Shown here piece after piece: positions 17,215 to 24,469 of a DNA stretch of 64,000 nucleotides. Below the pieces are notes generated by a model that made no database searches, had not been told where the DNA came from, and saw only the letters and a list, made by a program, of their open reading frames with translations. The stretch is taken from positions 633,029 to 697,028 of the forward strand of contig OX638345.1 of assembly GCA_951813535.1 (NCBI GenBank), given 5' to 3'. Both the position numbers and the translations under genes were made by a program. This DNA is from an uncultured Dehalococcoidia bacterium. GTDB lineage: Bacteria; Chloroflexota; Dehalococcoidia; Lucifugimonadales; UBA3495. Position 1 is the first letter of the stretch; every line of letters starts with the position of its first letter.

Positions 17215-18162
17215 ATGTCCACGCTCGAAGAACTCAAGGTATTCACCGGGAACGCCCATCCCCAACTGGCGCGGGATGTCTGTGATTACCTGGGGATCCC
17301 TCTGGGACAGAGCGAGACCTTCAAGTTCGCCAACGACAACACCTTCGTCCGCATCGGCGAGAACATCCGGGAGCGGGACGTGTTCATCGTGCAGCCCACG
17401 GTGGCGCCCACCAACGACAACCTGATGGAACTGCTGATCATGATCGATGCCTGCAAGCGGGCATCGGCGGGACGTATCACCGCGGTGGTGTCGTACTACG
17501 GCTACGGGCGAACGGACAAGAAGGACCAGCCCCGGGTTCCGATCACCGCCCGGCTGGTCGCCGATCTCATCACCACCGCCGGCGCCGACCGGATGCTCAC
17601 GCTGGACCTCCACGCCGGACAGATCCAGGGTTTCTTCAACATTCCGGTGGATGAGCTGACCGCAGAGCCCATCCTGTCCAACTACTTCGCCGAGAAGGGG
17701 CTGGAGGACCTCGTGCTGGTGGCCGTCGATTTCGGCATCAGCAAGCGGGCCCGGGACATGGCCTCACGACTGGGCGTGCCCGTGGCGGTGATCGAGAAAC
17801 GACGCACCGCGAACGACGACCGCTCCGAGACCCTCAATGTCATCGGCGACGTGCGAGGCAAGCGCGCCCTCACCTTCGACGACGAGATCCTCACCGGCGG
17901 TACCATCGTCAACGCCGCCAACGCCCTGTTGGACGCCGGGGTCACCGAGGTATTCTGCTGCGCCACCCATCCGGTCTTCTCTCCCGTCGCCCCCAAACTT
18001 CTCAAAGAGAGCGCCTTCAAGGAAGTGGTGGTAACCGACTCCGTGCCGCTCACCTCGGACCAGAAGGTGGGCAACCTTACGGTGCTGTCGGTTGCGCCGC
18101 TGATCGGAGAGGCGATGAAGCGCATCCACGAAGGCCGGTCCGTGGGCGAACTGTTCCAGTAA
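17215..18162 (+). CDS. prs: Ribose-phosphate pyrophosphokinase (PRPP synthetase)
   Basis: About 315 residues; makes PRPP from ribose 5-phosphate and ATP for nucleotide, His and Trp synthesis. Recognised by FTGNAHPQLARDV at the N-terminus, the YYGYGRTDKKDQPRVPITA block near residues 90-108, the LDLHAGQIQGFF motif near 128, and the PRPP loop TFDDEILTGGT near 220. In class I enzymes this loop is usually DDMIDTGGT; here the second Asp is Leu, a mild oddity. The ATG at 17215 is preferred to an upstream ATG because homologues begin here. Confidence 0.95.
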   Translation: MSTLEELKVFTGNAHPQLARDVCDYLGIPLGQSETFKFANDNTFVRIGENIRERDVFIVQPTVAPTNDNLMELLIMIDACKRASAGRITAVVSYYGYGRTDKKDQPRVPITARLVADLITTAGADRMLTLDLHAGQIQGFFNIPVDELTAEPILSNYFAEKGLEDLVLVAVDFGISKRARDMASRLGVPVAVIEKRRTANDDRSETLNVIGDVRGKRALTFDDEILTGGTIVNAANALLDAGVTEVFCCATHPVFSPVAPKLLKESAFKEVVVTDSVPLTSDQKVGNLTVLSVAPLIGEAMKRIHEGRSVGELFQ

Positions 18163-18360
18163 GCCGCCGGGCGGATCGCCGTCGCTCCCGACCGGGGGAG
18201 TCTCAAACCAGGCGACACTCGGGATTCGCCTGCTCCCGCGTGAGCCGCTCTGGACATACCCGGGGCGGATGGTTATCATCGTCCGGCAGGCTGCGGCGCG
18301 ACGTCATCCATAGTGTGGGAGTTTCCGCGCTCGCACCCCGTGACAGTCAGGAGGGCGCCT

Positions 18361-20586
18361 ATGGTCGCGGTCACCAGCGAGTCCACCGATCTGATCGCTC
18401 GCGTTTCCGAATACGTGGACGATCCGAACCAACTGGAACGCATCAGGTCGGCCTACGACTTCGCGGAAAGGTGCCACGACGGGCAGATGCGGCGGTCCGG
18501 CGACCCGTATATCGTTCATCCCCTGGCGGCCGCCACCATCCTGGCCAATCTTTACCTCGACCCCGACACCATCATCGCGGCCCTGTTGCACGATGTGCTC
18601 GAGGATTGCGGCGTTGAAGTAACCGAACTCGAAGCCCGCTTCGGTCCCGACGTGTCCAGGCTGGTGGACGGCGTCACCAAGCTCACCCGTATGGACTACC
18701 GTCCTCCCGGCTCGGAATCCAACGGCGCCACGCCGGCGGAAAACCTGTACGCCGAAAGCCTGCGCAAGATGCTGGTGGCCATGGCCGAGGACATCCGCGT
18801 AGTGCTCATCAAGCTGGCCGACCGGCTGCACAATATGCGCACGCTGGACGCGCTTGCCGAAGACAAGCGGCGACGCATCGCCCAGGAAACCCTGGACGTT
18901 TACTCGCCCCTGGCCCACCGGCTCGGGATCTGGGAGCTGAAGTGGCAGCTTGATGACCTGGCATTCCGACACCTGAACGAGACCCGCTACCGGGAGATTT
19001 CGCGGATGCTGGCCGCGCGCCGGTCCCAGCGCGAGGCCTACGTGGCGGACGTGGCCGAGCGGCTCAAGACGGAGTTGTCGGACAATCGCGTCCGCGCAGA
19101 CGTGAGCGGCCGCCCCAAGGGCATTTACTCCATACACAACAAGATCGAGAAGTACGCGGCCGATGGCAAGGAGCTCAGCGACATCTACGACCTTTACGCC
19201 CTCCGCGTCATCGTCGATGAGATCGCCGACTGTTACACCGCGCTGGGCATCACCCACCGCATGTGGAGCCCGATCCCAGGGCAGTTTGACGACTACGTCG
19301 CCACGCCGAAGAAGAACATGTACCAGGCGCTGCACACCACGGTGCTGTGTGACGGCGGGCACCCGCTGGAAGTGCAGATCAAGACCCGCGAAATGCACCA
19401 GGTGGCGGAATACGGCGTGGCCGCACACTGGCGATACAAGGAACGGGGCGGCGCAACCGGAGGCAGCGCGACGTTCGAAGAGCGGATGACCGGGTTGCGC
19501 CAACTGCTGGAATGGCAGCGCGAGACGCCGGACACCGACGAGTTCCTGGAACGAGTGCGGGAAGACCTGTTCCACGACCAGGTCTTCGTCTACACCCCCA
19601 AGGGTGACATTGTGGAGATGGCCGCCGGCGCCACCCCCATTGACTTTGCCTACAAGATCCACACCGATCTGGGAAACCGCATCTCCGGCGCCAAGGTGAA
19701 CGGCAAACTTATGTCGCTGGACACACCGCTCCACAACGGCGACACGGTGGAGGTCGTGGCCGGAAAGACCGGCCGGGGGCCGTCGCCCGACTGGCTGAAT
19801 CCGGCGCGCGGATACGTGGCCACCAACAGCGCGCGGCAGAAGATACGCTCCTGGTTCAACCGGCAGGCCCGCAGCGCCAACATCACCCGGGGCCGGGAAC
19901 TCCTGCGCCGTGAGTTGCGCCGCATGGGCATCAAGATGTCCGACCGCGAGGTGCTCGAAGCGTGTCGCTACGACAGCATGGAGGACCTCCTGGCCGCGCT
20001 GGGCTCAGGCGAGTTGAGCGACTCTGCCCTGTCCGCGCGCCTGACCCAGTTCCGCAACGATGAAATGGCTGAGTCCGCGTGGATGCCCAAGCTGCGCGGC
20101 TCTACGTCCCTCTCCAGCCCGTCGTCGGGCATTTCCGTGCTGGGCGTGGGCGACCTGCTGACCAGCATCGCCCGGTGCTGCAACCCCATTCAGGGCGACC
20201 CAATCATCGGCTTCGTGACCCGCTCTCGTGGCGTCAGCGTGCACAAGGAAGGCTGCATCAACGTGCTCAATGAGGACGAGCAGGAGCGGCTGGTTCCGGT
20301 TTCATGGGGACAGAAACAGGAATTGTATCCGGTCCGCATCCGCATCGAGGCCATGGACCGTGTGGGCCTGCTGCGGGACGTCACCACCAAGGTTTCGGAC
20401 GACAAGATCAACATCGCCTGGGCAGTGACCCGGGAGAACGACGACGCCACGGTCAGCATGGAATTCACCATCCATGTGAAGAACCTCGAAGAGTTGAACC
20501 GGGTGTTCTCCCGCATCGAGGGGATCCGCGGCGTCACCTTGGTGAGCCGCGTCACCAGCAGCCCCCTGAGGCAGACCGAGCGCTGA
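18361..20586 (+). CDS. rel: Bifunctional (p)ppGpp synthetase/hydrolase (Rel/SpoT)
   Basis: A 741-residue stringent-response enzyme. The ATG at 18361 follows an AGGAGG site. Domains in order: HD hydrolase (YIVHP near residue 48, LLHDVLEDC near 73, KLADRLHNMRTL near 147), synthetase (GRPKGIYSIHNKI near 250 and NMYQALHTTVL near 320), TGS (VFVYTPKGDIVEM near 405), the conserved-cysteine ZFD region (ARCCNPIQGDPIIGF near 605) and a C-terminal ACT domain from about 665. Both the hydrolase and synthetase signatures look intact, so it should control ppGpp in both directions. Confidence 0.95.
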   Translation: MVAVTSESTDLIARVSEYVDDPNQLERIRSAYDFAERCHDGQMRRSGDPYIVHPLAAATILANLYLDPDTIIAALLHDVLEDCGVEVTELEARFGPDVSRLVDGVTKLTRMDYRPPGSESNGATPAENLYAESLRKMLVAMAEDIRVVLIKLADRLHNMRTLDALAEDKRRRIAQETLDVYSPLAHRLGIWELKWQLDDLAFRHLNETRYREISRMLAARRSQREAYVADVAERLKTELSDNRVRADVSGRPKGIYSIHNKIEKYAADGKELSDIYDLYALRVIVDEIADCYTALGITHRMWSPIPGQFDDYVATPKKNMYQALHTTVLCDGGHPLEVQIKTREMHQVAEYGVAAHWRYKERGGATGGSATFEERMTGLRQLLEWQRETPDTDEFLERVREDLFHDQVFVYTPKGDIVEMAAGATPIDFAYKIHTDLGNRISGAKVNGKLMSLDTPLHNGDTVEVVAGKTGRGPSPDWLNPARGYVATNSARQKIRSWFNRQARSANITRGRELLRRELRRMGIKMSDREVLEACRYDSMEDLLAALGSGELSDSALSARLTQFRNDEMAESAWMPKLRGSTSLSSPSSGISVLGVGDLLTSIARCCNPIQGDPIIGFVTRSRGVSVHKEGCINVLNEDEQERLVPVSWGQKQELYPVRIRIEAMDRVGLLRDVTTKVSDDKINIAWAVTRENDDATVSMEFTIHVKNLEELNRVFSRIEGIRGVTLVSRVTSSPLRQTER

Positions 20587-20651
20587 TCGACCCGGTCCGG
20601 GTTTGACGCGCTCGCCCGGCGGCGGCGAGCCTCTTGTTCAGTCTTTCCACC

Positions 20652-22049
20652 ATGGCTCCCGCGTTGCGCGGCGGCACGGCAGCCAAGCTGTTTCTGGCCG
20701 TCGCCGTGTTCGCGGTGGTCCTGCTCATGCCGGCTCCGGAGGGCCTCACCGTGCAGGGCCAGCGCGCCCTGGCGGTCATGCTCCTCGCGGTGATCCTGTG
20801 GGCCACCGAGGCGATATCAGTCCCGGTGGCCGGCGTGGGCGGAGTCCTGCTCCTGGTGCTGGTGGGAGCCGTGCCGGACATCGGCCCCGCCCTTTACGGT
20901 TTCTCCCAGCCCGTCGCCTACTTCCTGATCGGCATTCTGACCCTGGGCCTGGGGGTGCACCGCTCGGGCCTGGCCGAGCGCCTGGCCACCTACCTGATGC
21001 GTGGCGCGGCCGGAAGTCCTCGCCTGCTCTACGTGCAGATGCTGTTCTCCTTTGCTGCCCTGACCTTCGCGCTGCCGTCGGCAAGCACGCGGGGCGCCAT
21101 CATGGTCCATGTGTACGAGCAGGTACTGGAGCACTGGGAAATCCCCAAGGAGCACCCCCTGTACAAGGCGACGATGATGGCGATGGGCAGCCTGAACCGC
21201 CTTGGTTCCACCGCGCTGCTGGCCGGTGGCATCACTCCCGTGGTGGCTTCCGGCCTGCTGGGAGATTTTTCGTGGACCCAGTGGTTCCTGCTGATGAGCG
21301 TGCCGTTCTACGCCAACCTGATAGTCGGCGGGGCCGTCCTGTTTGTGTTCTACCGGTCCGGGTTCCGGCTGGGAGACGACGCCGGGACCGCTCCCGTGTC
21401 GCTGGGCCGAATCAGCCCGGTGGAGATGCGGGCCGGCGCCATCGTTGTGCTGACCGCCCTGCTGTGGTTCAGCGACTTCGCCCACGGATTGCACCCGGCG
21501 GTGCCCGCGATGATTGCCGCGTGCCTGATCCTGCTGCCGCGGGTCGGCATCCTCACCTGGAGCGAGTTCGAGCGCAACCTGGGCTGGTCAAACTTCTTCA
21601 TCATCGCCACGTCGCTGTCGCTGTCACACGCCCTGGTGACCACCGGCGCCGCGGCCTGGTTCTCCGAAACGCTGGTTGGCGCCGTGACGCAGGTGGCATC
21701 ATCGCCCATACTGGTGCTGCTGATGCTGTGCGTGTGCTTCGCCATGTTGCGGTTCATCCTGCCCAACATCGCCGGCTACCTGGCCCTGGTGATACCGGTG
21801 ACCATGGCGGCGGCGGAATCGCTGGGTCTGGATCCGCTGGTATGCGGCATGGCGGCGGTGGTGGTGGGCGACTCGGTGGTCTACTACAGCGCGGGCGGGA
21901 CGGCGAGCGTGTTCATCTTCCAGCGGGCCAACATCGCCAATCCCGAAATCTTCCGGTTCGCAGTCACCATGACCGTGATCGCGACGGCCATTCTGCTATT
22001 GGCGGTGGTCCCCTACTGGGGCCTGGTGGGCCACCCGCTGGTTCCGTAG
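20652..22049 (+). CDS. DASS/SLC13-family anion transporter
   Basis: About 465 residues with roughly a dozen hydrophobic helices, matching the divalent anion:sodium symporter family that carries dicarboxylates, sulfate or similar anions. Supporting segments are ILWATEAISVPVAG near residue 45, the SASTRG(A) loop near 143 in place of the classical SNT motif, a second half repeat around FIIATSLSLSHALV near 325, and PNIAGYLAL near 370. An in-frame TTG 18 nt upstream is an alternative start. The transported anion cannot be told from sequence. Confidence 0.85.
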   Translation: MAPALRGGTAAKLFLAVAVFAVVLLMPAPEGLTVQGQRALAVMLLAVILWATEAISVPVAGVGGVLLLVLVGAVPDIGPALYGFSQPVAYFLIGILTLGLGVHRSGLAERLATYLMRGAAGSPRLLYVQMLFSFAALTFALPSASTRGAIMVHVYEQVLEHWEIPKEHPLYKATMMAMGSLNRLGSTALLAGGITPVVASGLLGDFSWTQWFLLMSVPFYANLIVGGAVLFVFYRSGFRLGDDAGTAPVSLGRISPVEMRAGAIVVLTALLWFSDFAHGLHPAVPAMIAACLILLPRVGILTWSEFERNLGWSNFFIIATSLSLSHALVTTGAAAWFSETLVGAVTQVASSPILVLLMLCVCFAMLRFILPNIAGYLALVIPVTMAAAESLGLDPLVCGMAAVVVGDSVVYYSAGGTASVFIFQRANIANPEIFRFAVTMTVIATAILLLAVVPYWGLVGHPLVP

Positions 22050-22058
22050 TCCGGCCAC

Positions 22059-22607
22059 CTACGACAGGATCATTATCGCCAGGGCCAGGCCGGCCAGCGC
22101 GACGGCAAACGCGACAATCAGCATCCAGGTGAGAGCCCGCCGGATGCGTCGCCGGCGTTGTCGCGCCCGCCGCAGACCGGTCCGGTAGTCCCAGGGACGG
22201 CGGATGCGGTCACCATCCTTCCAAACTCCGCGCCGCCGGCGTTTGGCTTCGGCCTCCGCCTCCGGGAACCCCAGGTCCCGGCCTCCGTAGCGCCGGTACC
22301 ACCACGCCATGCCGGAGCGAACCATCTCCACGTTGACCGATTGCCCGCGCCGGCGCGGCTGGTAGAGCAGGCCCACGGTGCGCCCGTAACGGTCGGTGGC
22401 CATGGCGTCCATCCGGATCCCGCCACGCCGAACCAGCGTCTCCAGCTGCTTGCGCGACTCCTGGCCGTACGGCTGAGCCAGTTCGGGCGCATCGATTCCG
22501 TAGAGCCGCACCGGGAAAGGACGCCGCAGGAAGCTGAACAGCCCCGCGTATTTGACCTCCAGCGAGTCGCCATCGATGACCCGCCGTATCCGCACCCTGC
22601 GGGCCAT
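22059..22607 (-). CDS. Staphylococcal-nuclease-like (TNase) protein with C-terminal membrane anchor
   Basis: A 182-residue protein. Residues 1-130 are a thermonuclease domain with the active-site pattern IDGDS (12-15), RLYGIDAPE (34-42; Arg34 and Glu42 match the catalytic Arg/Glu) and DRYGR (72-76). A very basic stretch (about 128-157) is followed by one hydrophobic helix at 161-182 ending the protein. Most secreted nucleases of this family have an N-terminal signal instead, so this one looks tail-anchored. It begins 7 nt after the read-through stop of the rhodanese gene, as expected for an operon. Confidence 0.85.
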   Translation of the reverse strand: MARRVRIRRVIDGDSLEVKYAGLFSFLRRPFPVRLYGIDAPELAQPYGQESRKQLETLVRRGGIRMDAMATDRYGRTVGLLYQPRRRGQSVNVEMVRSGMAWWYRRYGGRDLGFPEAEAEAKRRRRGVWKDGDRIRRPWDYRTGLRRARQRRRRIRRALTWMLIVAFAVALAGLALAIMILS

Positions 22608-22614
22608 GGCCCCG

Positions 22615-23469
22615 CTACACGGTCAGCGGCGTGTCGTCGCGGTTGGCCCACTCGCTCATGGACGCATCGTAGTTTTTGGCGTTCTCGAAGCCCACCAGGC
22701 GCAGTACGAAGTTTCCGTGCGCCGCACGGATGCCGGCCTGTCAATAGGAGTACGCCGTCTTGTCCGGCGTGATGCCGTGCTCCGTGAGGATGCGTCGGAT
22801 CTCCGCCGCCGGCTTGAACTCGTGGGTGTTGCGGTCCATCAGGTTGAACCACTCTAAGTGCACCGCGCCGGGGACATGACCCGGCCGCTTGTTCCGATAG
22901 TTGGGGGCCGAGCCGTCCCACTCGCCGTCACTGCGAACGTCCCACACCACGACGTTGTCCCCGAGCCCCCCATCCAATGAACAGGCCTGCTTGAGCTCGT
23001 CGCCGGTGGCGATGAACGACTCGTCGGTGCGCGGCGTGAAGGTCACCGCCGCCGGCGCCCTGGCCCGGCCGAAGTCGACGGGTTGCCCCGCGTTCACCCA
23101 TGCCCGCCAGCCGCCGTTGAGCACCTTTACGTTGGTGTGGCCGTAGTAGCTGAACACCCACCAGATGCGGGCAGCCGTCAGCCCCTGGGCGTGGTCGTAC
23201 GTCACCACCGTCGTGTCGTCCCCGATGCCCAGGCCCTCGGCCATGGCCTTGAACTGCTCGGGCGCCATGACGTGCTGCCGATCGGTGTCGGGGTTCTTGG
23301 CCCAGTTGTCGGCCACGTGGGCCGCGCCGGGGATGTGCCCTCGCTGCCAGGCGTCGGCGGTATTCGCGCAGTCCAGCACCACCACGTTGGGGTCATCCAA
23401 ATGGGCGGCGACCCAGACGGCGTCGGTCAGGTATTCGGGGTGAGCGTAATCGTCGGTATGAGTCGTCAT
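22615..23469 (-). CDS. Two-domain rhodanese-family sulfurtransferase, probable selenoprotein (UGA at the catalytic position)
   Basis: Translated with UGA read as an amino acid, this is a 284-residue tandem rhodanese of the thiosulfate/mercaptopyruvate sulfurtransferase type. Domain 1 (about 10-125) is the usual inactive half, with VVTYDHAQGLTAARIWW where an active Cys is normally absent. Domain 2 (about 150-284) is the catalytic half. Its active-site loop reads AYSY, then UGA as codon 243 (22741-22743), then QAGIRAAHGNFVL, exactly where homologues have Y-C-Q-x-G-x-R-A. The frame runs 41 more codons with typical rhodanese C-terminal sequence (GFENAKNYDASMSEWANR) to a UAG 7 nt before the next gene. 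A hairpin follows the UGA. A nonsense mutation is the alternative, but it would have to hit this one codon. Confidence 0.75.
22714..22730 (-). promoter_or_regulatory. Candidate bacterial SECIS hairpin
   Basis: On the coding strand, 10 nt after the UGA, TCCGTGC pairs perfectly with GCACGGA around a GGC loop (7-bp stem, 3-nt loop). The loop begins 17 nt after the UGA and has G at its first two positions. This agrees with the general bacterial SECIS layout (stem-loop just 3' of the UGA, apical loop roughly 16-37 nt away, G near the loop start). The stem is short, so the call depends on its position. Confidence 0.6.
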
Positions 23470-23637
23470 GGAGCGGCTCCTGCGTTCGGATGTGAGTTGC
23501 CGGGATTGTAGGCGGCGACGGCGCGGCGGGTCAACGGGCCAGCTTCACGAGGTGATATGATGGCACAAGGATTGGTCTGCCTGTAGGATCTACCCGTACT
23601 TCGGGAATCTTGCCTGTTGTCCGCGCACCGTTTTGAC

Positions 23638-24000
23638 ATGGTTTGGGAAGTTCGATTTCACACCGATTTCGATCCAGATTTCCACGGTTTCACTGAGTCA
23701 GTACAAGACGAACTTTTAGCTAAATTGTTGCTATTGCAAACTTTCGGGCCAACTCTAGGCCGACCGCACGTGGATACGTTGCAAGGTTCGCGATACCGAA
23801 ACATGAAAGAGCTCCGCTTCAACGCCGATGGTGGGGTTTGGAGAGTAGCCTTCGCATTCGATCCCAACCGACGATGCATTGTTCTCGCGGGGGCAAACAA
23901 ATCTGGAATGAGCCAAAGCCTGTTTTACCGACGACTGATTGCCACGGCAGACGCCCGCTATCGCAATCATCTGGCTAACACGCGCCAGACTGGGGCATGA
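23638..24000 (+). CDS. higB: HigB/RelE-type toxin (phage Gp49-like)
   Basis: About 120 residues of the HigB / DUF891 toxin family, mRNA interferases that act on the ribosome. The pattern VRFHTDFDPDF near the N-terminus, LLLLQTFGPTLGRPHVDTLQGSR(Y) near 35-55, MKELRF and WRVAFAFDPNRRCIVL near 65-85, and KSGMSQSLFYRRLIATAD near 90-107 is characteristic. ATG 23638 fits homologues; an upstream TTG is possible. It is immediately followed by an antitoxin-like reading frame. More AT-rich than its surroundings. Confidence 0.85.
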   Translation: MVWEVRFHTDFDPDFHGFTESVQDELLAKLLLLQTFGPTLGRPHVDTLQGSRYRNMKELRFNADGGVWRVAFAFDPNRRCIVLAGANKSGMSQSLFYRRLIATADARYRNHLANTRQTGA

Positions 24001-24001
24001 C

Positions 24002-24301
24002 ATGACTACCTTGGCCGAAAAAATCGCTAGTCTTGACGCCGAACGCCGGAACAAGGTGGAAAAGCGCGCAATCGAACTGATCACAGAAGAAGAAAGGATC
24101 AGACGCGCGAGGCTCGAGATCAAACGAAAGGCCGTGTCCAGCAGCAGTGGCGTGCGAGTCCAACTGTCCTCCAAACCCCGTTACCTACGTAACACCGGGA
24201 GGCTGTCCATAGCTAAGAGACGTTCCAAGGGTGGTCGCCGCATCGTCGGCGGGCGGTCGCGCGGAATAGGTCATCGTCGGTATGTGAGCGTGTCACGCTA
24301 A
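24002..24301 (+). pseudogene. Degenerate HigA-like antitoxin
   Basis: The first 35 or so residues (MTTLAEKIASLDAERR, then KVEKRAIELITEEE) match the N-terminal helix region of HigA antitoxins that follow HigB genes. After that the helix-turn-helix XRE domain expected in HigA cannot be found. The rest is a Ser/Arg/Gly-rich sequence, with a YLRN...GRLSIA scrap that could derive from the HigA C-terminus. Total length is 99 residues. Frameshifts or a deletion have probably destroyed the DNA-binding domain, although the N-terminal toxin-binding part might still act. Confidence 0.55.
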
Positions 24302-24469
24302 GATCGATGCTTCGCAGCCCTCATGCTTTGTAGTTGCTGTTCATGAACGGCTGGTGATGTCACACACCGTTCCTCCACTGTAGGTAGAGCTAACCCCGCC
24401 CCAAACACGGCCCCGCCGTTCCCGCTACAATAGGCGCACTCAACACGCTCATGTGCGAGGTGCGCTTTT

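Noticed and set aside
23500..24469. tRNA or other stable RNA genes in the gaps around the HigB locus.
   Set aside because: No cloverleaf-like pairing or T-loop sequence (GGTTCGAATCC type) was found here or elsewhere in the window.
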